A DNA stretch of 64,000 nucleotides, taken from contig NC_088650.1 of assembly GCF_964019385.1 (NCBI RefSeq), forward strand, positions 26,685,266-26,749,265, given 5' to 3'. A program made the translations under genes and the position numbers. This stretch comes from Sycon ciliatum. Its lineage: Eukaryota; Porifera; Calcarea; Leucosolenida; Sycettidae. Shown here piece by piece: positions 12,038-24,743 of the stretch (within the stretch, counting starts at the first letter, position 1; each line of letters starts with the position of its first letter). The notes below the pieces were generated by a model that was not told where the DNA came from, searched no databases, and worked only from the letters and a program-made list of their open reading frames with translations.

Positions 12038-12328
12038 CGTTGCCTAGCTTCATTCCATTTCAATATCACGCAGAGTGCGAGACGCCCAAACAAAATTATT
12101 CTCCCTAAAGCAAAGACCACATCAAAATCGTTGTTTCTCTTCCAAACCTCCCTCTTATGGAACTGCCTCCCACCAAGACTAACCGCAGAACCATCCATTA
12201 TTGTTTTCAAGAATAAGCTTCGCAAACTCACTTGCAAACATAGTACTTCGCTCTCCGGTATGCCCACACCATGTACATACCCCCCCCCCTTTTGGTCGGT
12301 GTACGAGATGCACGAACAGTTTTCGTAG
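12038..12328 (+). pseudogene. Non-LTR reverse transcriptase, 3' piece beyond the nested LTR element
   Basis: The frame continues from the piece ending at 10288 once the LTR insertion and one CGTT copy are discounted, and stays open to 12326-12328. It has the terminal motif TSLLWNCLPPRL followed by IIVFKNKLRKL, typical of the C-terminus of Jockey/CR1-like polyproteins. A C-run lies near its end (12280-12290). Confidence 0.85.
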
Positions 12329-12449
12329 GGTGAGTACTTTTTCATGTAGTACTGAATGCGGCAAGTAGGACTCGCCCATCCGCCCCTCCCCACCTGAAGC
12401 ATCGAGGAGGTAGGGGTGCTCTGGCGGGATTTTACGGTATTATTAAAGC

Positions 12450-12620
12450 GGCCCTATGCCAAAGGGGCTGTCCGTAACAATTACACTTTTTAAAATAAAA
12501 TATTGTAATGGCGGTGTGGTGGGGGGGGGGGGGGGGGGGGGTTTGAAGTGTTGCTTGCTTCATCACCGCTGATGTGGGATTCACACAAGGGTTTGCGATG
12601 CGACAGCCGAAAAACCGGGA
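12450..12620. other. Remnants of two MITE families and a 21-base poly-G run
   Basis: 12463-12480 (AGGGGCTGTCCGTAACAATT-like) matches the end of the MITE at 59605-59865. 12521-12541 is a run of 21 G. 12568-12620 (GGGATTCACAC, TGCGATGCGACAG, AACCGGGAAAACCCC) matches the inside of the MITE at 47235-47658. All are fragments without a partner end. Confidence 0.6.
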
Positions 12621-12669
12621 AAACCCCAGATCTCCCCTCTCTTATACTCAACCACCGCAATTGCAGAAG

Positions 12670-14847
12670 TTAAAGGGGAAGTCCGGTGAAAAATTTAAAT
12701 TTCACAGTCCGTAGAGTTCGGGGCGCTGAGTCGAATGGTCTTTGTCCGAGGAGGCTGCGGCTTATGGTTCGTCAGATACGCCCAATCGAACATGTGCGAA
12801 TTTGAGCGCGCATCACCCAGATCCAGGTGATGACGTCACAGCGTGCAGCCAGGTAGCCACACCATCTAGTTGTGTACAAAAATGGCCATATTCGGAGCGC
12901 GTTCGATTGGGGAACCGTTTATCGCAGCTTCTTTGGACCAAGACCATTCAATTCAGTGTTACAAACACTACGTACCCTGTGATTTTCAGCTCGGTAAACC
13001 TGGAGGTTATACCGTATTTTAGCCGTTTCCGAGTTGGACTTTTCCGTTAGCCCGTCTACATGGTCTATGGCTACGCGCTCTGCGCTGCGTGCATGCAGTG
13101 CGTGCAGTGTGTTATCTAGCTGTAGTACAGTCAACAAACTCATGTCACAACTGACACAAGACTCAGAAAACTAGTCAACACACGGACTTGTCATGTACTA
13201 CACTCGTGTCAGCCGTATTGTACAGTCATGTAGTCAGAGAACGTGCGTTTCTCCTTGCCGGTGCCGGTGGTTGTGCTTTGAGAAAGAAAATTTTAGTTTT
13301 CCGCACCCTCGGCGCCTCATTATTTTATGCTACAGCGATGAGTGCACAACCGTGACAAGTGACAAAACAGCGAACAGCTCTCGGACCTAGAACTTTCAGA
13401 TTCCATAGCGTTGCGAGCGAAGAGTCGTGCCCGTGGTTCAAAGAGCCTGCACTGTTCTCCAATTGAGTAGTCCGAAATATTCCAAGTTCGCACCAAAACA
13501 TCACCATGTGGCAGCAAGAGTTCATAACCCCCAAGAGTGTGCAACGGGCATAGACTCAGCGCTCGGCGAAATTCCTACATTACGTCATGCGCAGCTTGTC
13601 ATCCGAGGTAAATTTGGGTTCTTTGCGATTTCTGGAAACTATACCCTGAACCGCTCCTAACTCAAGGCTGTAAGCCTCGACTTTTCGAAGCTTTTTTTGA
13701 AGACATTTCGGACGTACAAGTCGTACTTTCTCAAAAACAAACTCTTTCTCCAAGAATCTATGGACATCGCGACAGGAAGAAGTGAGGACGCTGTTAAAAA
13801 ATATTGCATTGCCGTCGAGGACAATCATTCTGATAGCTGTGCAACTCAGCCGAAAAATGCTCCTTCGACTTATTCTCAAGTTCCTTTTCAAATGATTAAA
13901 ATCATTTGAAATCATCTTCGAGGAAAGCACCGGAAATATGCGAATGGCCTTGGGAAGAAATTGTTCTTGAAGAGACTGACTGCACTGGTGAAAAAAGAAC
14001 TAGAAGGCGATGAAGAGTCACCATTGCATCGAAAAAATAAATAGTTTTGTCTTTAGGATCGTGTGCTTTTTTTTCTTCTTGAGGCTCAGACTAGAATCGC
14101 AGTTTAGGCAGTTTACCCTGGGGAAGCATCCTGGTTTGACTGTAAATTTTAGAAGAATTCATCGGCGTGACTCATCGCACTGCACCAAAAATGACGCAAT
14201 GAAGGAATTCCGCCGAGCGGGCTTCCATACAGGGACTGATCAGGAGTTGCACACTCTTGGGTTATGAACTCTTGGTGGCAGGCTACTGAAGTCTAAGCGA
14301 ATCTAATCGGTATGGAACAACATTTAGAGCACTCGCATCACTCTTCTCCATTTTGGCGACCCTGCTCTCCAGCGATCTGATAATTACATCAGCCTCGTCT
14401 GCAATAACTGCTGCTTCTTCATCAGTCGGAAACTCAGTAGCGCTCACTCTTCACCGGCCCGCGCGGCCATTTCTTCAGCTGACTACCGAGGTTCTCAGCC
14501 CCAGACCGAACTCATGAAGGTCAGCCATGGCTGCATTCTCACTCTCACAAGGAGTTACATGTCTTCGGGGTCGCTTGCACCACCTAATATCAGTCGCCAA
14601 ATCATTTGAAATAGCACTGACACTATTGCTTTCACGCACTCCTTTTGACCTAGCTGCACGCTATGACGTTGCAGAGGGTGTGGCGCGGCCGCATGACGTC
14701 ATGGCGCAGCCCCCGAAACTCAGTTTTTCAAACGGAAATATCTCGAGAACGCTTTGTCGGAGACACGTGGGACCAACACCATTCGACTCAGCGGCCGAAG
14801 CTCTACCGACCCTGAAATTTAAATTTTTCACCGGACTTCCCCTTTAA
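12670..14847. mobile_element. T2/Kolobok-like TTAA element, TIR AGGGGAAGTCCGGTG
   Basis: TTAA flanks both ends (12670-12673, 14844-14847). The terminal AGGGGAAGTCCGGTGAAAAA is inverted exactly at the right end, and the similarity extends imperfectly for about 80 bp (GTAGAG, CGCTGAGTCGAATGGT). AGGGG fits the AGGRR start of the T2 group within Kolobok (known family trait). No clear transposase frame survives. A second element (13515-14274) is nested inside. A lone end of the same family is at 27033-27098. Confidence 0.8.
13515..14274. mobile_element. CAAGAG-family DNA element, copy A, 760 bp
   Basis: Long inverted ends begin CAAGAGTTCATAACCC; further in, both arms carry AAGAGTGTGCAAC and a block like GCTCGGCG-AATTCCT-CATT-CGTCAT, so the inverted repeat is near 100 bp. 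The 7-bp direct repeat GTGGCAG flanks it (13508-13514 and 14275-14281). No coding capacity is evident. It lies inside the T2-like element, so it is the younger insertion. Confidence 0.85.
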
Positions 14848-15764
14848 TCTTGGCCGTCTACTTTCATGATGCAACTCAATGCGATGTAAGCTTTGGACTG
14901 TCTTTCAAGCGATCCCGGTACACTAGATTCAAGAGCTGCTGGTACTTTAATTGAAGTAGCTAGGTGAATGCCAGCGAGTCAGCCGAGCGCACACGCCTAT
15001 AATGCCATACAGGTCAACCCTCCCCCTCCCGGTGTTCCCGGAGAAATCCCTGGAAAACAACAATACTCCCGGGATTCCGGGGATTTCAAGCAAATTCCCA
15101 GAAAGTCACATTTTTTGTCTGATCCAGGTTTTTCCTGAAAACTCCAGTGACTCGCGCCTCCAATGTGCGGTTTTTTTTCAAAAAATATGTACGCTGTGCA
15201 CTCGCACTTCGAACTCTGCAAGGCACTTTCAAGACCTGATCAGCCTAGCCTACATGATCTGCACCGACAGGCACGCTAGGCGCCCGCCGAGGCGCCGACT
15301 GATCGAACAGCAATGCAAGGTCGAGCCGTGCTGTTTAGAGTCCAGAATCCTGTGCCGTCGAATGTTTTTTTGGTGGGTAAAGCTCTTTTTCATGTGCTTT
15401 GTGCCATCCAGGGATTTTGAGAGAATTCCAGTGATTCCGCATGTCTTGTCAAGGGATTTATATTGTTTTGTGGCTGGTCAGTATGCAATGCGCTTTGAGA
15501 AAAAAATCAACACGGCAACGGTCACTCTGCTGAGTCTTTTTGTGAATGGTGACTTCACAACGTCAACATGATCATTTGCGGGCATTATTATTATTATTAT
15601 AAGCACGTCCGCGTTGCTGGGGCCCCCATTGGATGGAGGTTGCCCAGGTTCGCATGTGCCAAACTGATTATGCCAACGCCTCATGACGAAAACATACATA
15701 CTTGCAGGCATTACACACCGTAAAACAACCTTCTGTGAAACACACATTTTAGCTTTGGTTGGGT

Positions 15765-15782
15765 GGGGGGGGGGGGGGGGGG
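15765..15782 (+). repeat. Poly-G run (18)
   Basis: Eighteen G residues in a row within an otherwise featureless stretch. 14848-16299 holds no gene I recognise; 15005-15440 is rich in imperfect TTCCCGG/ATTCCAG motifs, and a short ATT repeat lies at 15586-15600. Confidence 0.9.
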
Positions 15783-16299
15783 AGGTGTACTGAGCTGTAT
15801 GTACAAAATTTCATTTTGAAAAAATAATCGGTATTTTTACGAACAATCCCTGTTTTTCAAACTAACTAAAATAATACTTAGGCAATAGTACGCATGCATT
15901 GGCGGACCTCAACTACCAAGTAAAGTGTAATGCATTAATGGTACAGTACTCGTACTGGAGTTCAGCTTTTACATCGTGGGAGATCAGATATTGCAAGTGG
16001 ATAACAGCTACAGCACGCTTACGATCCATGGATGCCACAGGTTTTTCGTCCATGGTGATCGTCTCCACAGCCAGGACCGCTCCGCGATACACACGCCCAA
16101 CAACAAAAACCCTTTGACGTGTTTTGACTTCACCCTCGCCTCGCACAGGAAACTAATAGCTTCAACAAAATGCGAATGCGTACTAATAACAAACAGTGAA
16201 ACTGATCACAGAGTTTGTTGAAGTAACTGTTGCTACATTAGCCACTACATCAGTACAGTCATACTTTGTGACAGGACTGGCGTGCAGGAGATATTAATA

Positions 16300-16656
16300 G
16301 CAATAAAAACTGCTTTATGGCAGTTTTCTAAAAAAGTTATTGTGTTCTAGTCCATGGACCCCGTCTAAAAATGTGATAGCCGAAAATTAAAATTTCACAC
16401 AAAACCTCACAATAATCACAACACTTGAAATGCTGCTTTCAACACTAAACTCGTACTGCACATGCGTGCATAGGAAAGAGGATCACGAGGGGAAAAGGTC
16501 ATGTAGCTTTTCATTCTGTGTGTGATTATTGTGAGGTTTTGTGTGAAATTTTAATTTTCGGCTATCACATTTCGTTAATTTCTTACTTTTTAGACGGGGT
16601 CCATGGCCTAGAACACAGTAACTTTTTGAAAACTGCCATAAAGCAGTTTTTATTGC
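16300..16656. mobile_element. Fold-back element with ~125-bp arms
   Basis: The left arm (from GCAATAAAAACTGCTTTATG at 16300) and right arm (ending CATAAAGCAGTTTTTATTGC at 16656) are inverted and very similar over about 125 bases, with a short centre near 16425-16520. No coding sequence. A snapback MITE is the simplest reading; no target duplication was found. Confidence 0.8.
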
Positions 16657-16718
16657 AGTATAATAAATTATAATTTCTTTTGTTTTTTTCTGTCACCAAT
16701 CAATGGAATGCCCTACAT

Positions 16719-16830
16719 CAAGAGTCCATAACCCCCCAGAGTGTGCAACTCGTGATCCTTCTCAGCACAAATCAGTGCCGCAACGAAATCCAAACTTCAT
16801 ACGTCATGACGTCATAGCTACTCACTACAT
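16719..16830 (+). mobile_element. CAAGAG-family left terminus (unpaired)
   Basis: Begins CAAGAGTCCATAACCCCCCA, then GAGTGTGCAACTC and GCAACGAAATCCAAAC..ACGTCAT, the same order as in copies A-C. A small inverted repeat follows (TAGCTACTCACTACA with its complement to 16853). The nearest oppositely oriented terminus is at 23874, but the flanking bases do not form a matching 7-bp duplication. Confidence 0.75.
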
Positions 16831-17149
16831 TGTAGTGAGTAGCTATGACGAAATGGGAAGTTTGGCCCGGACCTACTTCGCCCGTTTGCCCAATTTGGGG
16901 TCTTTCTTTACGAATCCACGGCCACGTAACACGCCTGAAAGGCTCAATACAAGTACACAAAGAATTATTTTAGAGTTGTCGAACAGTTTTCTCTTTTGAG
17001 TGTCTCTCCGATAAGAGAAGAACAATGGCCACTGTTGAACCTAAAGCAAAGCGCTCCCCATTGTCGCCGGAGTGCAGTGTCTCTGTGGACGATATTCGTC
17101 AGTTTTTGCTCGATCTGGGCTCCTCATTTTCTTCTCTCGATTGTCGAGT

Positions 17150-18260
17150 GTTGGAAATGGGTAGGACTAAAGGGACAAGCCCAACTATTTTTGCAGTTTT
17201 CTGTCATAAAAAAATAAACGTCACAGGCTGCTCTTCGCAGGTGTCCGCGTCGGAGCGGTCCGGGCGAGCGACCGCATCTCAGTGGGACACTTGTCCGTGG
17301 CCGTTGTACTGGAAATCTGTGGCAGAACCTTGCCATGCCAGAGGCTACACACACCCGGGTACCTATACCGGGATAGACAAATCCTTGGTGTTGCTTCTTT
17401 CATTTTTATTTGTTCTTGCTGAGAAAGAAACGTTGCTGCTTGGAAAGCTTTCTGTTCACTCCAGCGACTTTCCTCTAGTAACGTTGCTCACTGATAATGA
17501 TCATAGCTCGTGATACCAATGGTGAAGAGAAGCTGGGTTTCTTGCCATTTGCAACTTCCTGGCTCTGAAAATATAGCTTGAACAAATAAGAGCTCCAAGT
17601 ATTTTAGTTTTAGATTTCGATGTGCCAGACCTATCGTTACGAGATGCAGAGATGAGGAGCAAGGGAGGCGTTGGACTAATGCCAATAATGGTTTTATGGC
17701 CCAGACAACGCCAGCGATTTTCACTTGTCAAGAGGACAGTCAAGTTGGAGCAGGCAGATGACAGATTATTTGAGCATTTATAGCGGAGTGGGTGGTTTGC
17801 TAAAGAGAATCGTCTCAGTACCTCATGGTTACTAGTATCTGACAAATGCCTCTTATTGCTAGTCTGCATTATTGAGCATAGCAGAATTGATCATGTCACA
17901 AGTAGTGTCAAGACTTGATGTCCTACGATTATACTCAGATCATGTTGTAACTTCACGGGAATATCCGTCCTGCCACTTTACGCTCTCCCAAAATTGCCTG
18001 CAGGAGTCACGTGCCTGTGCAAGGGACAATGCGTTTGCATTGCTTACGGATGCAAGCGGATGGAGTGTAGACCAGATGAGAAAAAGTGATCCGGATATTC
18101 AACTAGCTTGGACCGCCATTATAAATTTGCCTGATGCCTGGACTATCTGAACATTGCTCCAAACCAATCCACAGAAGCAATACCCACACAGGAAGCCAAA
18201 TGATAAACCCATTCATCAGCTATCGAACCTTTCATCAAAACATAATGCAGTGCATGCCTA
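17150..18260 (+). repeat. Left arm of a 1.1-kb diverged inverted duplication
   Basis: Matches the reverse complement of 22300-23430 over almost its whole length, with small indels; runs of over 40 identical bases occur (for example near 17820-17870). Conceptual proteins from both arms share HFTLS-N-LQ-SRACA and FALLTDASGWS, which suggests an old protein-coding stretch, perhaps of the autonomous CAAGAG-family element. I do not recognise the protein. The frame is broken by several stops. Confidence 0.8.
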
Positions 18261-18396
18261 CTACTACTCAAACGAGATCAACGGATGCCACATGCCACAC
18301 AGATACAACGTGGAGGCTCAGTATTTTCAAGACCCCGTGCAGTCTAGACAACTAGAACAACGAGGTTTGCACCTAATGTCCCTCGATTTGCTTGCC

Positions 18397-19020
18397 GTAT
18401 TTAGTTCCTTGCAATTGAAGCAAGCCGTATCCGAGAACCGGTCACTGAGTTTGCAGTGTCGTCGTCGCGTGTATGTTGCCGTGGTGCTCTCTACCCTCCT
18501 GTACGGCGCCTCAACCTGGACAACGAAGGCTCCGGACCTACGACACCTCAACCTTTTCCACCATCAATGTGTCAGATCTATCGTTGGAGTGTCGCGACGG
18601 CAGCAATGGGAGACCCACGCAACGTCCTCAGCCCTTGCAAAGGCCCTTGGAGTGCCTGAGGACATTGGTCACATCATACGGGAATGACGTTTGCGCTGGC
18701 TTGGACACGTGGCACGGAGGGAAGATCACCGGTTGCCGAAGTGTGTTCTCTTCGGTGAACTGCCTGCCCCGCGCCCCGCGCGTGATCCACGCAAGAGGTG
18801 GAGGGACGTTGTTATGCATGACTTTGAGCCGGTTGAGTCACCGGTACCAACATGTGGATGGTACGATGCAGCCCAGAACCATCCGGAGTGGCGTGCCATT
18901 GCCCATCGACCACACAAGGCACCCTCTGCTGCTGGCTACGGTTGCGCCTGCGGCCGCATGTTCCGTCGAAGCGGCGACCTGAAACGCCATCAGTCATTCT
19001 GTCGTGGACTGGAGAAATAA
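18397..19020 (+). pseudogene. Non-LTR retrotransposon C-terminal fragment with C2H2-like finger
   Basis: Reads VFSSLQLKQAVSEN, YVAVVLSTLLYGASTWT, then an in-frame TGA at 18685-18687, then RLRWLGHVARREDHRLPK, RKRWRDVV, and a tail CACGRMFRRSGDLKRHQSFC ending at TAA 19018-19020. The LRWLGHV block and terminal Cys/His finger are standard at the C-terminus of endonuclease-type non-LTR polyproteins. It is 5'-truncated and carries one nonsense change, so it is dead. Confidence 0.85.
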
Positions 19021-19339
19021 CAATGCGGTATCATTGCTACGCAATGGGCAAGGTCAAGGTGTGTTTATGGTGGTACAGGTAATGCTATGTACGCCTCTTT
19101 GGTCGCTCACACATTATCCATTGCCGGCATTGGTTACACGTTATTATCAATTTGTTATGACCTTCGCTGGTCTGCACACCCACCCACTCTACTCTCTACT
19201 CTACTCTCTGAAGTTGAGACTTTCGTTTGCCATTTCATCCGGTAGTTTGACTCTCTGAGAATGTCCCTGCTACATGTACATGTATAATATAATTTATACT
19301 TTACAATTATCCTTGTACGTGTCTATCTTCTTGACACCA

Positions 19340-20099
<760 letters not shown>

Positions 20100-20100
<1 letters not shown>

Positions 20101-20609
20101 GCGGCTGGTAGAGAGATAGAGACAGACAGACAGACACAGAAAGACAGAAACGGAGGGATGCTGCGCATAAAGAGCGACAGACAGAGACACAGACTCAGAG
20201 AGAAAGAGACAAAGCACAGACTGAGGAGAAGACAGACAGATACAGACAATCAGACACAGAAAGACCGAGACAGAAACAGAGGGACGCACATAATGAATGA
20301 CAAAAGGAGAGACAGACACAAAGACTCAGGGAGCCAGAGACAGAGGGTCCTTAGGGAGAGACAGTGAGAAAAAAACTAAGAAAGGGAGAGGCAGATCGAG
20401 AAGGAAGAAGACACAGAGACTGAGAGAGAGACAGAAGAGAAGCAAACGGAGAAACAGCGACATAAGTACAGGGCCAAGAAGACAGACAAACATAGAGAGA
20501 CAAGCAGAGAGAGACAAGCAGAGACAGACCAAGACAGGGAGACAGCTGGAGAGTTACACAGACAAACACAGATAGGCAGACAGAAAGGCCGTGACGAAGA
20601 TTCAGAGAA

Positions 20610-20653
<44 letters not shown>

Positions 20654-21060
20654 GGAGAGAGAGAAGAAGAGAAGAGAGAGAGAGACACGCGCACACGCAC
20701 ACACACACACAGAAACAGAGAGAGAAAACTGAGAAAGAAAGAGACAGAGAACAGTGACCGAGTGAGGGACAAAGAGAGACACACAGAGAAAGACTGAAGA
20801 AGAGAAGCAGACAGAAAAACAGAGACAGACAGATGGAGACAGAGAAACAGAAAGGAAGACAGACAGACAGACAGATGGACAGACAGACAGATAGGGACAG
20901 GCACACGGACAGAACGAGATAGGCAGACAGCTAGAGAATGACAAAGACAGGCATACAGAAAAACCAAGACACAGACAGAGACACATAGACACAGAGAGAG
21001 AGAGAGAGGCAGACAGATAGATATATTAATAGAATAGAGAGACAGACAGACAGAGAAACA
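20100..21060. repeat. Degenerate GACA/GA satellite tract
   Basis: About 960 bp composed almost entirely of imperfect GACAGA, GAGA and CACA words, with a G13 run near 20643. Long open frames on both strands (Ser/Leu/Cys-rich or Arg/Glu-rich) are artefacts of this composition. Confidence 0.92.
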
Positions 21061-21660
21061 TGTGGAGACACACAGATACGAGAGATTTCGTTCGTTGGAT
21101 TTCTAATACTGAAGTAGTATAATACAAGTAGGTAGCAGCATAATGCACACAGATCTAGAGTGCTGAGAGTTGTCGAATGCGGCGAAAGCAGAGTGTAGTA
21201 GACACTACTGTACAGGAGTGAAGCAAAGCTGATTTGTTGTAATGCTGCCTGACTGCTTGCCTGTGTGCAATAATGAGGTGAACTCATAAAACAGTGAGCC
21301 GAAAAAAAATATGATTAAAAAGCCGATTCACAAACCAGGTAAAGACAGGAAGAGAAGGAAAGATATGTGCGCATATACCCTGCACCCGTGCACGCACACA
21401 CACACACAAACACAGAAGGGAGTTGATAGGTGGAGAATTGCGAAAACAGGGGACCCAGTGTGCCCTCAAGGAGATAAAGAGATAGAGATAGATAGAGAGA
21501 TATTTTTGGCACAGTATATTCGGCCCTGGTTTAAATATGGCTTTGGAATTTATTTTTCATTGCAATCAGGTTCGGCCTCATTTCTCTGTGCTGTGCTAAT
21601 GAGTCCACAAAGGACGAAACAGTTCTGTCCCCAGATTGGATAGATAGATAGATATAGATG

Positions 21661-21780
<120 letters not shown>

Positions 21781-22299
21781 GACATAGGCAGCTGTCTTGG
21801 TCATTATCATCCGATGTATTCCGTGTGGCGTAGACCAGGTGTGCATTGAGAATCCTTTCACAAGGCATCGCAATAATTATAATTACGGAATTGGGCAGTA
21901 ATGCTGTGCTAGTCTTGATATGTTTCACTCAGGTCATGTCTGATATCGTTGGCATAAGAGAAAATCAGTGGGTGTACATCCACTGCACTTGCAAACTTGC
22001 GTGTCTCTCTTGCGACGAATGCACATGGTACTTGGTGTCTGTGTCAATTGGCTCATTCTGTGGGCGAGTGGTCACTGCCTGAGTTCAATGTCGGAAAAGG
22101 TAAGTAGCTCTAGAGTGCAGTATAGAGAAAATTATGCCAAATACGCAGTCATTAGGAGAGACTATACCAGCAACTTCGACTCATATACTTCAATATCTAA
22201 TTGGATCTGTATAGAAGACGCTGCTCAGTGGTATTGGAGTTGTGGTTGATCAACAGCGTATCTTTTAGGTACATGTGGCATCCATTGGTCTTGTGTGAG

Positions 22300-23430
22300 T
22301 GACACTAGGCATGAAACCGGACAACGTTGGTGAAAGGTTTACCAAAGAACTTGATTGGTTTGCCATTTAGCTTCCTGTGTGGCGTCACATCGTTTCCGTG
22401 GACTGGTTTAGATTCTTGCCCACGTTTCCAGGAGTCCAGCCAATTAATAGCAGCCGAAGCTATTTGAATAGCCAGATTATGTCTTCTTATCTGCTCTGCA
22501 CTCCATCCGCTTGCATCAGTAAGCAATGCAAACACGTGGTCCCCTGCACAGGCACGTGACTTCTGCAGGGAATTCCGGGAGAGCGTAAAGTGGCAGGACG
22601 AATTACCGTGAAGTTGCCACATGATCTGAGTACAATCGTAGCACATCAAGTCTTGACACTACTAGTACTTGTGACATGACCAATTCTGCTATGCTCTAAT
22701 GCAGACTAGCAATAAGAGGCATTTGTCAGATACTAGTAACCATGAGGTACTGAGATGATTCTCTTCGGCAAGCCACCCACTCTGCAAAAAAATGCGCCAA
22801 AATTGCGCCAAAATTAATAATCCGTCATCTGCCTGCTCCAACTTGACTGTCCTCCTGACAAGTGAAAACCGCTGGCGTTGTCCGGCCATAAACACCATTA
22901 TTGGCATCAATCCAACGCATTAATCCAACGCCTTCGTTGCTCCTCATCTCTGCAGCTCATACCAATAGGTCTGGCATGTCGAAAAACTAACATACTCGGA
23001 GCTACAAGCTACATTTTCAGAGACAGGGAGTTGCAAATGGCAAGAAACCCAGATTCCCTTCACCTTTGGCATCACGAGCAATGACCATTTATCAGCCAGC
23101 AATGTTTTACTAGAGCAAAGGCGCTGGCGGGAACAGAAACAGCAACGTTTCTTTCTCAGCAAAAACAAATAAAAAGGAAAGGAACAAAAAAGGATCAACA
23201 CCATGTACCAGGGATTCGTCCATACCTGGTACCCAGGCCAGGTGTGTACTACCCCTGGAAAGGCTCTCCCACAGATTGCAGTACAAAAGCCACGGCCAAG
23301 TGTCCCACTGAGGTGCGGTCGCTTGCCCGGACCGCTGGGACGCGGACACCTACGAAGAGCAGCCTGTGACGTTTATTTTTTATGACAGAAAATCCGCAAA
23401 AATAGTTGGGCTTGTCCCTTTAGCCTTTCG
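22300..23430 (-). repeat. Right arm of the 1.1-kb diverged inverted duplication
   Basis: Reverse complement of 17150-18260. On the minus strand an open frame 22649-22305 carries HFTLSRNSLQKSRACAG and FALLTDASGWSAEQ and stays open farther than its partner, with PHRKLNGKPIKFFGKPF matching PHRKPNDKPIH in the left arm. The function is unknown. Confidence 0.8.
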
Positions 23431-23759
23431 CGTTGGAAATTGTACCAAAATGGGACTGAGGAGCAGGTTGAAGCACATCTACTTCGAAATCGATCGGGTC
23501 TTCATGCCGTGTGCCAAGAGCTATTTCCATCAAATCTTGTAAATCTATATCCATACCTATTCTTGCTATCCCGGAGTCACGAACTCTCCCAATACAAGCT
23601 TTTCAGACAACGAGCAGAGAAACTCTCTTCAAATAAAAAAATTCTGTGACTGTGAAATCAAAGCCGTTCTGCTGACACTGCATAGCCCGTGGAGCAAACG
23701 TTTTACGTGACACTTCCGTGGCTTGCTTCAACTTGGAACCCCCGCCGGATGTACCAGAT

Positions 23760-23874
23760 ATGCACATGGCCCCATCCGCCCATACTTGCCCGGGGACCGG
23801 ATGACGCAATGTTTGGATTTCGTTGCGCCAGACCCCAACCTGGAGTTGCACACTCTGGGGGTTATGGACTCTTT
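23760..23874 (-). mobile_element. CAAGAG-family terminus, inverted (unpaired)
   Basis: Read on the minus strand from 23874: AAAGAGTCCATAACCCCCAG, then AGTGTGCAACTCC and GCAACGAAATCCAAACATTG..GTCAT. It faces the terminus at 16719 across 7.15 kb and has the same subterminal spacing. The terminal base differs (A for C). Confidence 0.7.
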
Positions 23875-23879
23875 CTGCA

Positions 23880-24145
23880 CAACGAAAATTCGAACGAAGT
23901 TTCGCGACAGGCCTTGCGAAAATGTGTACGAATTTTCGCACGAACTTTGTGTTCTGCACATTTTCGTAGTTTGCATGCGCCAAGTGCACGTACGCCATGA
24001 TCCGATCTCACGAAACTTCCTACGAAAGTTCATTTCGCGTTCCCTGCAAGTTTCGCGTCCAAAGTAACTTGCGAAAGTTCGTGCGAAGTTTCTCACTTTG
24101 TGACGTAGAGCGAAAGTTCGTACACATTTTCGTTTTGCAGAACCT
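23880..24145. repeat. Cluster of CGAAAGTTCG-type inverted motifs
   Basis: Many copies in both orientations of GCGAAA(G)TTCGT-like words (GAACGAAGTTTCGCG, GCGAAAATGTGTACG, TGCGAAAGTTCGTGCG). Probably a decayed MITE with subterminal repeats; no clean ends were found. Confidence 0.55.
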
Positions 24146-24712
24146 CTCTAATACTAGATGTAAATGATGGCCTTCACATCATATCAATACCGTATTATAC
24201 GCATTGATGTGCAAGCCTTTTCTTGCAGAAAATGGCACTAGCATAATGCATGTTCTTCTGCGGGGAAACATGTGAGTAGTGGTCTGGTGGTGGTGATACT
24301 TTTTTTATACGGAGGTCATTCTGTGCATGTTGCAGCTTGCTGTTGCAGAATTTCATGACTCTGTCATAAAAATTGTCTTGCCTTTCAGATATTTCAGATT
24401 TCCCCACCCTCGATCAGATTTATTTGAGAAATGTAGCCAGGTGCGTGTCGCAGATGATTTTGTTGATTCTGTGTTTATAATGGTTTATAATCATGGGTTA
24501 TTGTGATAAGGTCATCCTGCATCATATTTCACTGAAATGGTAATCCTGTTGATGTCGATACAACTTTTGGAAGTAGTTCAATGACAGGCGCTTTTCTAAA
24601 TACAAGCGTCGTACTTCAAGTAAAAATAATAACGTTTCTCTATAATTGCTCTGACTTGAGACTCAAATTCAAAACTACTAGTAATACTATGCAGTGATGC
24701 CGCTGACGCGCT

Positions 24713-24743
24713 GTTGTACATGTACATGTACATGTACATGTAG
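24713..24743. repeat. (TGTACA/ACATGT)n short repeat
   Basis: Five contiguous copies of the hexamer TACATG. The surrounding 24150-25090 holds no gene I recognise. Confidence 0.85.

Noticed and set aside
15002-15571. 189-codon plus-strand frame
   Set aside because: Its first part translates repeated TTCCCGG/ATTCCAG motifs; the rest shows no domain or exon signals.
20351-20992. 213-codon Ser/Leu/Cys-rich open frame on the minus strand
   Set aside because: It is the translation of a degenerate GACA/GA repeat tract; both strands and several frames are open for the same reason.
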